64,000 nucleotides of DNA from the NCBI GenBank assembly GCA_022577435.1, contig JAKOON010000015.1:13455330-13519329 (forward strand), in the 5' to 3' direction. Positions 50,540-64,000 of this stretch are shown in pieces (within the stretch, counting starts at the first letter, position 1; every line of letters starts with the position of its first letter). The notes below the pieces were generated by a model. It had not been told where the DNA came from and searched no databases. It saw nothing but the letters and a program-made list of their open reading frames with translations. The stretch comes from Embiotoca jacksoni (Eukaryota; Chordata; Actinopteri; Embiotocidae). The position numbers were made by a program, and so were the translations under genes.

Positions 50540-50755
50540 CAGCGGTCCAAGGTAATTAAATTACTTAGCAAAGTTTACTTAACAGTAAATGGTTAGCAAA
50601 ATTTAAGGTGATTGTAAATTTGCTTTCATTCCACTTCAGAGGCCCGCCTGTTTAAGGCTGGTCTGCAAATAATTAGCACATACATTTGCATCAAAATCAT
50701 TTAAACCATATGTTGCAAAATTATGGAAAGCAGCAAATTAAAAATATTTTTTTTT
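50540..50755. promoter_or_regulatory. candidate conserved non-coding block with octamer motif
   Basis: AT-rich but complex sequence: GGTAATTAAATTACTTAGC, GGTTAGCAAAATTTAAGG, GCAAATAATTAGC and a perfect POU octamer ATTTGCAT at 50684-50691. No simple repeat; no coding frame. Enhancer function is inferred. Confidence 0.38.
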
Positions 50756-51284
50756 CTGTTATGGAAATGTCTACATGTTGAGAGGAGAGAGAGAGAAGCA
50801 GCGAGAGAGGGAGGTAGGAAGGGAGGAGGGAAAGATATCACCATGTGTCTCCAAACACCAACAACAAGGAGGAGAGAAAAAGGAAGGAGGAGGAAGGAGG
50901 GCGCAAAAATGATTCCGTTTGGATGTGAACACAGTCATAATGGTCTTTTTCAAGAGCTCACCAGATGCTGTTTGAAATCTCCCCACAGAAGAAAAACAAA
51001 GCTCTCTCAATCTCTCCCTCTCCGTCTCTTTCCCACACACAAACACTGAATCAGAGAATTCCCTCTAAGTGGCTCTGCTGAGTGCAGTATATATTGTTCC
51101 CAAAGGCAAGGCAAGGAAAGTCGTACACTAATTTGACAAACACATTTGACAACCTAGACCTTCCATATTTAATAGAATATATTGTAGAAAAATGACAGCT
51201 ATTACTGAAATAAGAATAAACGAAAAAACATATGAAAATTTGGAATCTAATGATCAAATAAAAGCAGGACCCCACAGGGACATT

Positions 51285-51800
51285 AACAAATGTCTTGTTT
51301 TTTCCAACACTCTAAATCCAAAAATATTAAACTTGTAAAGATATAAATTTAAGTAAAGCAGCAAATACTCATTTTAGAAGCTAAAATCAGAGCGTGTTTG
51401 ACCAAAACGATTATTCAATTATAAAAATAATTGACAATTAATTTCCTTAATCAGTTAGGGCTGCTATTAACAGTTATTTGCTTTAATCACAAGTTGATTT
51501 TCTTGATAAAATGTTTGGCCATAAAATGTCAGAAAGTAAAAAAAAAAAAAATGTTCATCAGGATTTCCAAATCTGACAACTGACTTTGTCAAATTTCTCA
51601 TTTTGTCTGACCGGCAGTCAAAAACTCAAATATATTTTGTTTAAAATCATAGAAAGAAACCGAAAACCAGCCAGTAGAAGTTAGATTCAGGATACTATGG
51701 GGAATTTGTGCTTCAAGATTGACTTGCACAAATGATCAAAATAGTTGCTGGGGAATTTTTCTACTGATCAAATAATCAATTGGTGCAGCTCGAATGCCTT
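51285..51800 (+). repeat. degraded interspersed repeat, family A copies 4 and 5 in tandem
   Basis: Two successive degraded copies: 51285-51465 ends ATTCAATTATAAAAATAATT, GACAATTAATTTCC, TTAGGGCTGCT, and 51466-51795 repeats AAAATGTCAGAAAG, CAGTCAAAAACTCAAATATA, ATCAAAATAGTTGC, TGATCAAATAATCAA and GGTGCAGCTC. Both share landmarks with copy 2 at 33.8 kb, in the same orientation. Confidence 0.55.
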
Positions 51801-52757
51801 TTTTTTTTTTTTTATCTTATATATTTTTTTATTGAAGTTCTATTACTACAATAGATTGTCAATACTAGAGAACACAGAACAAGGTGAACCCACAAGCCAC
51901 ATTGTGAACGTATAAGAAGTGCACAAGCAAACAGAGAAAAAAAAAATATGACAAAACAGGAAAACAAGCTTACCCCTGCTGATTCCCTACTAGCCCTCTG
52001 ATAAAAAAAAAAAGTAAGAGTCATAATTCAAGTTGATAAGGGCTTATTGCAAAGAAGAAATGAAGCAGGGCCAAAAGTTCTTAACAATAGGCTTCAAAGG
52101 AAATGTGATTTTTCTTTCAAGGAACAGGGCTCTTGTCATTTAGCCAGCGTTGTGTGCTCCAGTGTTTTCCAGTGTTGTAGCACAATTTGAGTGAAGCTCT
52201 AATTTTTCTGTTACGTGTATAGAAGTGTCCCTGTAACATGCGCTGCAGGTAAAGCCCTGAAGGGTGGGGAGATATAACAACCTTACTACATCAAAGAGAA
52301 AAGCAGGCCGCAGCAGGACTTGTGTTTATTATACCCATAAAACAAACCAAAAATCAATTGTACATAATAAACCTCCGATCCGTGCAGTCCTCAGGTCACT
52401 CAGTCCTCGCTGCCACTGACAGGCACCAAGGAACGGAGACTGATTTCTTATTGGAAAGAAATATATATACTTGTAGGTGCAGAGGACCATTGGAAACAAA
52501 TCCTTTCTTTAAATCCACATGCACCTTTAAAGCACAAACAGACTTCTTTTGAGAGGGTCAGAGCAACAGCTTGAGGCGATGGGCTCTTACTATGAGGTAC
52601 GGCTCTCTAACTAAGCTCGACAAATTCTTCCATCCATCCATCCCTCTCGTGGAGGTCAGTCCGTCTGCCACCACTGTCAGTCTGCTGCTAAGTGAGCGTC
52701 AGGGGCTGTTTGTTAAAATCTTATTCAGGTGCTTGGGTCTTGAGGAAGAGGAGGCCC

Positions 52758-52763
<6 letters not shown>

Positions 52764-52791
<28 letters not shown>
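52764..52791. repeat. (CT)n microsatellite
   Basis: About 13 CT units. Confidence 0.93.
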
Positions 52792-52793
<2 letters not shown>

Positions 52794-54043
52794 CTGTCTC
52801 ATTTTCTCTGAGAGACATAATTACAACTGTTGACTTGAACAGAGGTAATCACACATAAATCCAACTGATCGATGGTTACAGAGACTAGATTACAGGACAC
52901 CAGTGCCATTATCCTCCCAAAGGACAACGGGAGACACATTCCTGCACAGATGCAAAAGGGGATTTCTGCTGTGGTTGTTGTAATTGTTTGGTATATTTGA
53001 ATATGGGGAAAGCTATGTTGTTATCTTTCTAGGCTTTAGGTTTGGATATCTCACACAAAAAGGAAACCAAAGTTGTGTATCAAACCACAATCTCTGCAAT
53101 GCTCCTAACCTGGAAGCATCTCTGCTGAGAGGTTGTCAAGTTGAGGCTTTCAAAAGTGGTTTTAAAAAGTTCTGCAGGGTAAACATGAGAAAATCTTGTT
53201 TACGGACCAGTCCGTTTTAATCATTATACAACGCGAGTGACGATTAGCTGCTGTTTCTGTTGGCTCTAATCTTTGACCGGACCTTTATTGTTCAATCAGA
53301 AAATCTAAATTCAGCTGTAGTTATGTTGAAAGTCAAAGCAGTATATTTAAAAACTCCAATCACTCGTGTCCATCAGGCTCAGAAATCAGTGGTCACAGTA
53401 AAGTGTCGTGCTGCTCCCGTTACAATAACACATTTAGTGAGAGACACAGAACACGTATTTAGTAAATATTACTGGGTCATGTCCCTTTGTTTTTACACGG
53501 AAAATCCCCTTTGAAACGAAGGTCACCACTGACTGGTGTTTGTGATAATCACCCGAGTCGTGTCATACCAAAACACAGCGCCACAAGTGCCGTGACAGCA
53601 ACGGGAGGAAGATGAATAATGTCTGATAACTATAATTCACCTCCTGACAAATCCTGTGCTGCATTCCAGTGATGGACGCTAAATCTGAGATGACGATAAA
53701 AGCAGAGGAAAAAATGGAAGTTGTTATAAAGAAGAAGAAGAAAAAAAAAAAAAACATGCACTCAGAGGAATAACGACTTGGGCCATGTAAAGAAGGAGGT
53801 CTTGTCTAGGTCTCCCCGTCCCCGTCACCTCTTATCCACACAGAACAAAAGGGCGGCAGCCTCCTAAATGTGGCGCATTAGCCCTTTAGTTCCAGAGGGG
53901 GTAAGGTGACACCCTCCATGTATGTGGTCTGTTCAGCACACATCTGTCGGGGCCTGAGGGGGTGGGTTGCGGTGGAGGGAGAGATAGCGGGAAGTAGACG
54001 CACAAGGAAAACGTAGGACAGAAGCAGGACGCTCCAGGGAAAG

Positions 54044-54063
54044 TGTGCGTGTGCGTGCGTGCG

Positions 54064-54094
<31 letters not shown>
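54044..54094. repeat. (GT)n/(GCGT)n compound repeat
   Basis: Alternating GTGC, GCGT and GT units; on both strands an alternating purine-pyrimidine tract. Confidence 0.92.
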
Positions 54095-55443
54095 AGCGAC
54101 AGAGAAGCCTAACACCCTGTATTTACTGTGAAAGAATTAGTGCTATCGCATGATGCTGCCAAGCTTGGCTGATCACGCTTGCACTTTGTTTTTTCAAGTC
54201 TGTCAGTCGATATAAACAGACAGGAAAACATATAAACACAAACAAGAGAGACAAACAGACTTTTTTTTTTTTCCATCACATACCTTTAGAAAAGGCAGAG
54301 AAATGTCTGTCAATCTTTTAAAAAGTCAAAATGTCAGGAAGAGTAAAACTGGGTGCTTTGTTGGGAAAGTGCCGTGTGACACATCAAGCAACTGCAACAT
54401 CAGTGGTTCAATTGTGGCACATTTTTCTGACTCATCTTTAAACTGCCAGAAAAATAATTAAGGAAATTAAGGTGAATAAAGGATTCAAAGGGACATTCAC
54501 TGATATTTATGTTGAATTTCATATTTCGTTTTTTTCTTAACTTAAGAAGTGTCTTTTTTTACCTGTTTTACACCAATATTGGTTTTAAAGTGTATCGTTG
54601 CAATATCTGTAACACAAATTGATATATCGGTAGCAAGCTACAGAATGAATATTATGATGAGAACTTACACTACAATTTCACTTAATGTTAAATTAGAGTG
54701 CATGTTATACTTTTGCAGGAATATTCAAACAATTTTAATGAAAAGTGAGAGAGACACAAACAAGGGCAAATGTAAGCGGTGTTTTATAACCTCATAACAA
54801 CAAAATCCAACCAGATGAAATTATAATGCAAATTAGTTGTTTACTGCACCACTCATTCAAATGATCAAGCAGTATGTTAGGAGGGATTTAATCCAATATG
54901 CCTCTTGATTTGAAGGTTGGGGACTCCGAGGCCGGATTAAAAGGACGTCTTTTGGGGTCTTTCTTAGACCTTCAGCACTATAAAAAAAAAAAAAAAACTT
55001 GCAGAGTCAACACTGCAGTTTCAATTGTGTAACTTAAGTTATAAACCAAACTCCCCTGAGTCATTAAACATTATTCAATTCAGAATTGAGAAGAGTTTCC
55101 TTCCTACCAACTCCAGCCAGGTGTCAAACCAACAGAAGTTAATGCAGAGCAGTGATGCCCTTCCAAGTTCAAGCCTCTGATGAGATCTTAAGGATTGTTT
55201 GTTTTGCTGCTGTCAAAGGTTCAAATAGGGAGAAGAAGGAGGTTTTGATGACCCTTGGCCCTCAGGTCCTAAGTGGGTGTTCTGCAAACACTCCCTATTG
55301 ACATGTGGATAAGGGGAGGCCCGCTGCCGTGCACAGTGCTTATGCTCATTTGAGTGGAAATGGACACTGCTATGAAAAGAGCAAAGAACCAAGCAAGTGC
55401 CTGAAAAGAAAAGTGTACAATACATATGTAAGGGTTGTCGTAG

Positions 55444-55558
<115 letters not shown>

Positions 55559-56150
55559 ATGGAAGTGTGTTTGAGTGAAAGAAAGTATTTTCTCTTGAGA
55601 TTTTAAAAACAAGAAGAGTGAGTATCTGGTAACTGAGTATCCAGAATGTCAAGGTGAATGCAGGCATTGAAAATGCACCGCAAGGATAATGAGAAAGTGT
55701 ACGAGTGACGAACAGTTGCAGACCATGTGTAGAGAGAAGAGACTGAGGGAGCCACATACTGTTGTAAATGTAAGGAATGACTTCTTAAATACTGTATTTT
55801 GTATAAAAGACACAGAAAACTGTTCTCTTTTAACTGTGATTTTTTTTTGTTACCATATTTGATAAACAAACATTTTGATTTCCACTTAAACGTATGAAGG
55901 TAATAAAGCGTTTTTTTTTTTTTTGTTTTTTTTTATTACTATAAAAGAGAATTAAGGAGAATTAATTAATCTATATAAAAATGAAATTGTGAAAATTACC
56001 TTCTTATTGATGAAATTAATAAGTGAGTTTGTCTTGGAAATATGGGGTGTGCTGTGTGTGTTTGATATGTAGGCCAAGCAGGAAGTGACCCATAAACATA
56101 TCCATCCAGCTCTTTCATTGGGGGCCAGTGTTGCCCTCCTCATCCCACCC

Positions 56151-56194
56151 CACACACCCACACACACACACACACACCCACACCCACACACACA

Positions 56195-56240
<46 letters not shown>
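56151..56240. repeat. (CA)n then (CT)n compound microsatellite
   Basis: CA units with CCCA variants to 56196, then about 22 CT units to 56240. Confidence 0.96.
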
Positions 56241-56244
<4 letters not shown>

Positions 56245-56529
56245 GCCCCCAGTGAGCACTAAGCAGGCCAGCGGGCCAGCCGAGGGGGCTCATTACAGGT
56301 CCACAGAGCCCCCCAACACAAAGGCCTGAGCCGCTTTAGCCATGGGATGATCTGCTCTCTACTGACTAGAGCGAGTCCATAGACGGACAAAAGGAGGGAG
56401 GGGAGGGGATGGGAGAGAAAGAGGTGGAAGAGAGAAAGGGAGAGGAGAGGAGAGGAGAGCCGCGGGCTTTAAGGATGTCAGGAGACCCCGAGAGAGAAAG
56501 CCTGGCGGGCGCTCAGAGAGGAGCGGAGG

Positions 56530-56562
56530 CGAGGAGGAGGAGGAGGAGGAGGAGGAGGAGGC
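56530..56562. repeat. (GAG)n trinucleotide repeat
   Basis: About ten GAG units in a purine-rich stretch (56395-56560). It lies in an intron, so the implied poly-Arg or poly-Glu frames are not coding. Confidence 0.93.
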
Positions 56563-57609
56563 TTAAGCTCCACGGCTACGTCAGGACATTAACATTCACA
56601 CAACCTCCCAACATCTGCTGCTTCCTTCTCGCCCTCCATCCCTATCTCCCTCTGCCCCGCTACCAACACTGGAACAAAGACAGTAGGACAGAGGGTGAGC
56701 GACAGATAGACGGAGAGGGACAAGAGACATAAAAATGGAGAGAGGAAGAAGAGATGTGAGCCAGCCGAATTTTGAAAATTTGGCAGCAGGAGACTTAACA
56801 GCTGCAGGTTCAGACGACTTAAGAAATAAAAAGAAAGATATCCCTAATATTTTTAATTATACAAACATGTTGTAAATTACAGAGGGCACATAAATGATAA
56901 CTCTGGAAACTAAAGGAAAACCAGGCTGAAATAAAATGATAAACCAGTCCAAATATAAACTTCCTTATCAAGTTCAAATCTGTATTTTACTGTAGGTCTT
57001 TGTGGGTGACATGATAATGAGCACCTGAAGGCCTGATGCAGGTCAGCCTGAGCTCTATGGAGAAGACAGTCTTTGACTGAGCTATAAACCTGTTCTTCTG
57101 GAAGCCTCCAGGAAGAAGAGGAAAACCAGAGACATGTCCAGTGCATTAAACCCGCTCTTTTAGTCCTGCGTCTGGCCCTGGGCCGGCATCTGCACCAGTC
57201 TGGTCCAATGCACTCGGAGCCACATGCTCAGTTTTATGATGCTTCACCACCATTAGTACAACATTAGCCGTGAGGTGGCAGGGCAGGGAGTGTGCAGTGT
57301 CTGACATACATAAGACTATTAGAGCAACGGAAAACTTGACAGGAAAACAGAAATCCAAAAAACAATCTTCACATATAAACTAAGTTAAGTCAATTTAAAG
57401 TTTGATGAAGGATGTAAAATGTATCTCACAAAGTTAAAAGCTGTGAAATCACATCAAGGGATGGCAGTGTTGTTCTGTGGCCTACGGTAAGGCAGAACAA
57501 GTCTTAAGTGAGGTAAGTATGTGGCTGGCGGGTGCTTTATAGATGATGTATAGATGCCTGGTTCTTTCATATATTTCCTGTGGTGAAATTAGAGCCCTGT
57601 TCTGAAGTG

Positions 57610-57682
<73 letters not shown>

Positions 57683-57742
57683 CGTGCGTGCGTGCGTGCA
57701 CGCGTGTGTGTGTGTGTGTGTGTGTGTGCGTATGGGTGTGTG
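57610..57742. repeat. (GT)n with central CG/TGCG block
   Basis: About 31 GT units, then cgcgcgcg and several TGCG units, then GT again. It is a long alternating purine-pyrimidine tract with Z-DNA potential. Confidence 0.97.
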
Positions 57743-58566
57743 CATGCATGACTGTAAACATGAAGACATCTTTCTCCACAGTCAATCTCTGCCTGTCACA
57801 TCTGGCTCGCAACTCTACCCCTCGAATACACACTGGAATATATACACTGTGTGCATGGTGACATCTATGACTTATGTACTGGGAGGAGTGTTTGAAATTA
57901 AGCTGCGGTGAATATGGGCCCAGAAGCACTCACAGCCGAGAGTGTGAGTGTACGCATTTGTCTGTGTGTGAGTTAGTGGTAATGTGTGGCGGGAGGGGTG
58001 CTGTGAGTCGGTGTGGGAAAACAACCATGAGACCCATCCAGGTCCACAGTGGAGTGGACATACATGAGACTGTGGCTCATTCCTAAAATATTAAGTGCTA
58101 CAAAGTAAAAAAAAAACAAGGTCTTCATTTTTTTTTTATATTGTATTCACCAAAATCCAATATCATTTTACATTATAACATTTGAACGGACTGGGGCAAA
58201 TATTTTCATTATAACATTGTTCACATTGTGTGGTCTACAGTCCTGTCCTGTTTAATAGACAGTCAGTGGTGACCTGAATAAAAGACCAATAAAGAACATA
58301 AATGAATAAACACAAAGTGTAAATAGGTGATGTCACAAGGGCATATTTATAAATGAAAGTAGTAGACCGACCCAACGTCATGGCTGAAAAGGTATACTGA
58401 CAGAGAAGATCCATCTCTGTGTACAGGAGCACCGTGAGGCTGCACTACACTGTTCAAAGGTTTATGCCTAAATGACTGAGCGACCACAACTGGCAAGTGT
58501 CTGAGCACGACAACCGTTCTGAACCACGCTGTGACAAACAGAGAAATGTTATTATTATCTGCTTAC

Positions 58567-58618
58567 CTGCAGCCTGCAGGACCATATGCATTCGAACTTT
58601 AGCCTGCTCTGCTGGAGT
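58567..58618 (-). CDS. rsrc1: rsrc1 coding exon (TPAEQAKVRMHMVLQAA), first in window
   Basis: The acceptor cccgcttctgcag is followed by 52 bases encoding TPAEQAKVRMHMVLQAA plus one G, then the donor GTAAGC. It matches the start of the RSRC1 coiled-coil half as I remember it (PPAEQAKARLQLVLEAA in human). The spare G completes Ala with the exon at 22212. The exon opens in phase 0, so upstream exons encoding the N-terminal Arg/Ser-rich domain should end on a codon boundary. None of those was found between 58619 and 64000. The exon is small and lies before a 36.4-kb intron in transcript order. Confidence 0.9.
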
Positions 58619-59299
58619 CTGCAGAAGCGGGACACACAAAACAGGAAATTAGACAACCTAATATTTTAATTGGAGTGTGTTTTTCTTCCTGGCCTGAGGT
58701 CAGAGGCAGCTACAGAGTAGCTGCTAGTGTGTTGCTCGAGGGCATGTTTAGCAGAGCAGACACTTGTTGGCACAAAGGCTTTTCAAATTGTTCTCTAAAA
58801 GGATGATCTACCCGTTCACTTTGCCACCCTGCTGCCTGAGATGTCACAAAGCACAGCTCGTGACAGGACAGACAGCCGGCACACTTACACAACTTCAACT
58901 ATGTAATGCAGCTCTGAAACAGCTGTGTCCCTTAGGCTAAAATATATTTTACCCATGATCATCTTTAACCGCAACCATTAGAGCGAATGTTCCCATTAAA
59001 TGTCCTCATAAAGCACCATGGGACAACTTCACCGAGCTACAAGTCTTGTCGTCTGTAAAAGCCCTGCTCGTAAAAAAAACAAAAAAAAACAAAAAAACAG
59101 AAAGCAACATCTCTGACACACCAGGGAGAATCAATGAGGAAGAGATGAAGAGAAATTTAGAGACAAAGAAAGAGAGCGAGAGAAGGGAGAAGGGAAGAGA
59201 GGAAAATAAAGCTGCTGTAACAAGTCTTCGGAGAGTTGGATAAGAGGGCACAGAGAGCACATTTTACAAAGATCACAGCCAAAGACTCAACATATCCCC

Positions 59300-59431
<132 letters not shown>

Positions 59432-59529
59432 ATCAGAAACATTTAGCTGGCATGAACGGAGGAGGGCCCTGTGCTTTGACAGCTGTATTGGGAGACACAG
59501 CCCTCTTTCCTGACATGCCCTCAAAAGGG

Positions 59530-59800
59530 CCTTCCTGTAATTCCAATATCACTGCTATTAGATTTGAGGGTCTTAATTGTCAAGGAAGACTGATGGCTAC
59601 GACAAAGCACGGAGCTATAAAAGGCGAGCGCGCCGCAGATTGCTCTCGGAGGTTTCTTTTTTTTTTTTGGCGCTGCCGTGGCAAAGCGGCCCTCGTTACC
59701 ATGCAGCGGCGGAGACGGTGTGTAGGATTAGAGAGAAATTAAATGCTAATGGGGATGGGATCTGAATCCGCTGCCTGGGAGCATCATTTAGACGACAGGG
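59530..59800. promoter_or_regulatory. candidate conserved non-coding block
   Basis: Complex sequence with CTGTAATTCCAATATCAC, GGTCTTAATTGTCAAGG, GAGAAATTAAATGCTAATGG and a TATA-like CTATAAAAGGC at about 59615-59625, interrupted only by a short T-run. A promoter reading of the TATA-like motif is not supported by any downstream gene. Confidence 0.33.
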
Positions 59801-60076
59801 CCGGGGCGTCGCTGACAGGCAGCGCTTCCTCCCTTCACCGCCGCCTCCTCCACCACCACAGACAGCCCAGCTCTTCCTCCATCTCTTGACTCCCCACCCC
59901 ACGCACAGCAGAAAATCTGATTTATCAAACTGTAAACTTGTCACTTTGTAAAAACGTCACTTTTCGGTGGCAGTCGGGGAAATATAATGACCCCCTTTAA
60001 TGTAGTGATGTCAGGGTGCTGTATCCTAGATGGAAGGCACATCAAGGCAGACTGAGGCACACTTAATGCAACATGG

Positions 60077-60078
<2 letters not shown>

Positions 60079-60136
<58 letters not shown>

Positions 60137-60140
60137 GCGT
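60079..60140. repeat. (GT)n microsatellite
   Basis: About 26 GT units then TGCG variants. Confidence 0.96.
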
Positions 60141-60291
60141 GCCTGCATGTATGTGTGCATCCCCGGTAGCAGGTGACATAGTGGATCACTCTCACAGGGA
60201 CTGGTACTGCTCGACAGGCGAAATTACCAATCGCTTTTGTGCCGGAGAAGAGGAAGAACACTTGAGGCGCAGGCACGCACAAACACACGCA

Positions 60292-60406
<115 letters not shown>

Positions 60407-60529
60407 TCCATTCACCTTCATAAAGATTAGGCCATAATTCAGTAATTTTTTTCCCCCCCCCGCTTTTTGGTATCTTTGCATTTATAGTAACAGTTTTACA
60501 GCAAAAGGAGGAATTACATGCCACAAAAT

Positions 60530-60560
60530 AAAAAGTGCTGCGCGGGATTCGAACCGGTGT
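60530..60560 (-). other. tRNA-like 3' fragment (B box plus T-run)
   Basis: On the minus strand GGTTCGAATCC (60555-60545) is a perfect Pol III B box. It is followed by CGCGCAGCAC and TTTTT (60534-60530), a Pol III terminator. No matching A box or 5' acceptor strand could be folded upstream, and two of the five T-stem pairs mismatch. It is best read as a tRNA pseudogene fragment or the remnant of a tRNA-derived SINE. Confidence 0.4.
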
Positions 60561-61431
60561 AATGGTACATGGCTAAGCCTGCTAAATAATTACAATGACA
60601 CAAACATCAGTCTTGGTACGAGCAGTCACTTAAAGCAATAACACATCACGGCTTAACTATCCTGATCATTGTGTGCTCTGCAATCATCTTAGTTACAGTT
60701 TATTACAACGCCTACTCAGTAATTACATTAGCATTTGTTTACATTGGCCTTGAGGCATGTGAGTCCATGGATCCTAAATGCACACACATATACACACACA
60801 CTAACACACACTGACACAATCAAGCTTCCTCAAGGGGTAATAAAACACTGAATCACACGACTGCTGCTGCTTTTCTGTCTGTCAGGGTCACCAAACTCAC
60901 AAGCAACTTGCTTTTCTGATTTACCAATGAAGCCAAAGCAACTATTTACCAACAACAACAACGACGATTGGATTGTGGCCATAGGTTTGGAAGTTTTAGC
61001 AGCGAGCATAAAAGCCATTTTCTTCTGCTCAGTGTGATGCTGTGTTAAATTGCCCTTTAAATGAATGCAGAGGGGGCTCACAGGATAACAGGCTAATTAA
61101 TATCAAATTATCATCACAAATAATGTAAAATATACTCAGAAGTCAGCTCACAAATAGGAAACCACAACGCACACACAAGTACACGCGGGACATTTAATGT
61201 CTTTACTTCCCAACAAACTGTCTATTTTTCACTTTAATTCACACATGCATGCCTGCTCCCTCTGTGTGTAATTCATTAGTAAACAATAAAAAGGCGTTAA
61301 TTGTGCTCCCCAGAGGCAGATCGGTGTTCCCCCCACTGGGAGAGAGGCACCCGCTGCATCTGAAGTGGCTTTTCCCCTCAATTAGAAATGGGCCTATCCA
61401 ACATACACAAACAAACATGAGACACCAGGAC

Positions 61432-61439
61432 TGTGTGTG

Positions 61440-61517
<78 letters not shown>
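61432..61517. repeat. (GT)n microsatellite
   Basis: About 42 GT units with one CG step. Confidence 0.97.
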
Positions 61518-61520
<3 letters not shown>

Positions 61521-61899
61521 GTGACTTGGAAATGAGCAGTGCTTTCCTTGCAGAAGCTTTAGATTATCACACTGTGAGGAAAGGGGTGAAACAGACCGAA
61601 CGGGACAAAAGATAAGAGAGGGAGAAAAGTTGATTTTGTTTTGTTCAAAGAGGGATGGTGTGAAGAAGAGGAAAGGCAAGAAAAAATGTAAAAGATAATG
61701 AATACAGACGCAGAAGACCAGATGGGATCAGAGACTGCTGTCAAAAGAGAAGGTTTAGAAATGTAGTGACTTTTACTTTTTAATGGTGTCTTGTTAGAGC
61801 TCATCATACAGTAAATGGGCTTCTCTTAAATACTGCAGCGCTGTTCACCTGCGAACAGAACCGAGTGCTTCACAATCCCACTGATCCCCCCCACCCCCT

Positions 61900-62033
<134 letters not shown>

Positions 62034-64000
62034 CGATAGTAGCTGCACTGCTGCACAAGGAGCTGGCCTGCTCTTATGGAGCAATTAATTGACCAACTCC
62101 ACTAAATGACTCACAGCAGTCTTAAAGGCGCGAGTCTTTTCCAAAAGAACTACTTCACATGACGTGTCATCAAACCACTTGAGATGCTGAAGTGTTTATA
62201 GCTGTTCCAAACGGTACGGTGAGAAGTCAGGTGTCACGGAAAGCGAACGCTCGTTTAAATGTTGGGATAACAGGACACACTATCTGACAATTAATCCGGG
62301 AAGGAATTCACTGAGTTTGCACTCGGTTACATGCATGAAAAGTGACATAGTTTTGTAAAAACATCAAACAGAGCCCAATAAAGAAGTTGAAATTGTGCCT
62401 ACTTTCCTTTCCTCCAATCACACAGTACATCCCACAGGATGTTTAGTTGGAGCATGTCGCCTCAGGCTGGAGATACAGTTGCTTTAAACTGTGCTGTCGT
62501 GTGAGCATGATGGCTGCCTCACGTATCCTGCATCCGTTTTGAGCGTTGTTTGATCGCGGCCTCAGAGTATAATGCAACGCATCCGCAAGATGCAACATAC
62601 ACATGACTAGTTAGGGCAGTGTAGGGGTAAGTACTGTTGGAGTGATACAGTCAGGCACCTGCAAAACTAAAAGGAAGCCAGTCCAACACTGTCTGTGCAC
62701 AGCGGGAACCCGGAGAGGGAATGCAGCCAATGGCGTGTTTTGTCCACCTGTGATCTCAGAATCAGCAAAACGACTTTGCTGACCACCTCGATTGTCCCCC
62801 TGTTTATCGTTTACATCAGGCATATTCAGATGTTCTAATTATGTCCTCGTCTCTCAGCTGTGCCTTTTAGCGGAGTCCTTCAGCAACACGCAGAGTACAG
62901 AGGCAAGTATGAGAGCAATAATGCTGACAACACAAACACTGGTCAGCGTGAATGCATGGTTCAAAAGCAAGTGTTTCTCTACCTAAGTGTTGTCCCTTGG
63001 TGGCCTATCTGTCGATATGTCTTGATAAAAGCAGCCCGATCTGAATGTTGCAAGTATGACTGAACCAGTCATGCATGTACTGAACAGGTATTAGTATCAA
63101 CAACGCATGCATTGCATTTTTTTTTTTTTCTCTCACTCTCTCTCCCCCGAGATGTAAAAGCAACACCCTTTTAAAAAACATCCTCCGTTTCAAGTAGCAG
63201 TCACAAAACAATATACTATTATTGGGCTATTCTTGTCAGCAGTGACGCCCGCACCCGCTTGACTCAGGCCAACGTTTGCCCTGAATGTGCCAGGAAGTCC
63301 AGTCTGCTCTCAGCGAGGCCTCCAGCTTGTTCGCTTACCTCAACGCAGCGACGACAGACACGCTGAGACACGCTGAGCTGAGCTAAGTGCCCACTGTCTG
63401 TCCCATTAGTCAAAAATAAACACGTCCCATTAGAAAAATAAATTACCCTCACTCTGCTTCGTAAAAACAATGCTGCCCTGTGTGTAATGGGGTACTGCGT
63501 GCAGGAAATGTCATCTATTTGTAGTCATACTCTGGTTCAAGAGACTATCATTATTATTATTATTGGGCCTGAGGCCGACCAGACAAAGCAAAGTATTGTG
63601 GGTCAGGTGATGACTACGTGCCTGTTAGAGCAGGCAGAGAAGCAGAGCAAAGGTCACACAGGCTATCTCCGGTCAGATGGTCAGACTACTGTCTCAGTAA
63701 GTGATTCATCTCCTCTATCAGACCACACAGTAAGAAGAGTTTGTTTATGAAAAAACAGCATCATCTCCTTCACAATCTGTCCAGACTTTCATTTTTACGC
63801 AGACCAATTCTGTCCATCAATGACAACCACGTTCAGTACATGTCAGTCTACTGGCTCAAGTGGGAAATTAACAAAACCTGAGAAAGTGAGGAAGGGAGCA
63901 AGTGGAGAGTGTGAAGAGTGAAGCATTGCTGGCTATCCTGATGATTAGTTGATCTCTTGAATCAGCAGACACAATAAGCCTCCATCTCGCAGGCAGCTGC

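Noticed and set aside
59605..59640. TATA-like CTATAAAAGGC as a promoter
   Set aside because: No transcription unit with coding sequence follows on the plus strand; it is more simply part of an AT-containing intronic block.
63264..63470. Possible extra rsrc1 exon with donor-like GAG|GTAAGC on the minus strand near 63345
   Set aside because: The upstream translation (SAQRVSACLSSLR-like) has no resemblance to the Arg/Ser- or Lys/Glu-rich RSRC1 N-terminal half, and no matching acceptor was found.

Overview
The window looks like vertebrate, very probably percomorph teleost, nuclear DNA. It has spliced exons separated by long introns, extreme (CA/GT)n microsatellite density, a piggyBac-type MITE flanked by TTAA, an L2/Maui-like LINE 3' tail and other repeats that I recognise as common in percomorph fish. 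There are no prokaryotic operons and no long genuine open reading frames; the longest apparent ORFs run through simple repeats.

The only protein gene I can support is the 3' half of rsrc1 (arginine/serine-rich coiled-coil 1, SRrp53), on the minus strand. Five exons can be placed to the base: 58618-58567, 22212-22141, 5698-5592, 2801-2694 and 459-367 (stop codon). They join in a continuous frame with GT..AG introns throughout and encode 143 residues, including the landmark segments EAIESDSFV, LAHP and the C-terminal SLRQERLMGSPV. The 3' UTR and an AATAAA signal lie at about 366-1, so the window begins almost exactly at the transcript end. The upstream RS-domain exons and the promoter lie beyond 64000.

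Layout: 1-5698 holds the compact 3' end (three exons, two introns of 2.2 and 2.8 kb). 5699-22140 is a 16.4 kb intron. 22213-58566 is a 36.4 kb intron. 58619-64000 is the start of a further intron. The introns hold more than twenty (CA)n or (GT)n tracts, a perfect 93-bp duplication bracketing a long palindrome, several copies of a degraded repeat family, two consensus CTCF-like motifs, and many non-repetitive TAAT-rich blocks that read like conserved non-coding elements.

What it may be doing: in human, RSRC1 lies next to the homeobox gene SHOX2. Very long introns full of enhancer-like blocks fit a model in which rsrc1 is a bystander gene carrying long-range regulatory DNA for shox2. This is an inference from the gene's identity and the texture of the sequence; it could not be tested by alignment here. 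I found no convincing novel protein system. The most interesting items are the candidate regulatory blocks, two in-frame skippable exons in a gene that itself encodes a splicing factor, a UG-rich tract next to one splice site, and the duplication-palindrome structure at 26.7-27.0 kb.
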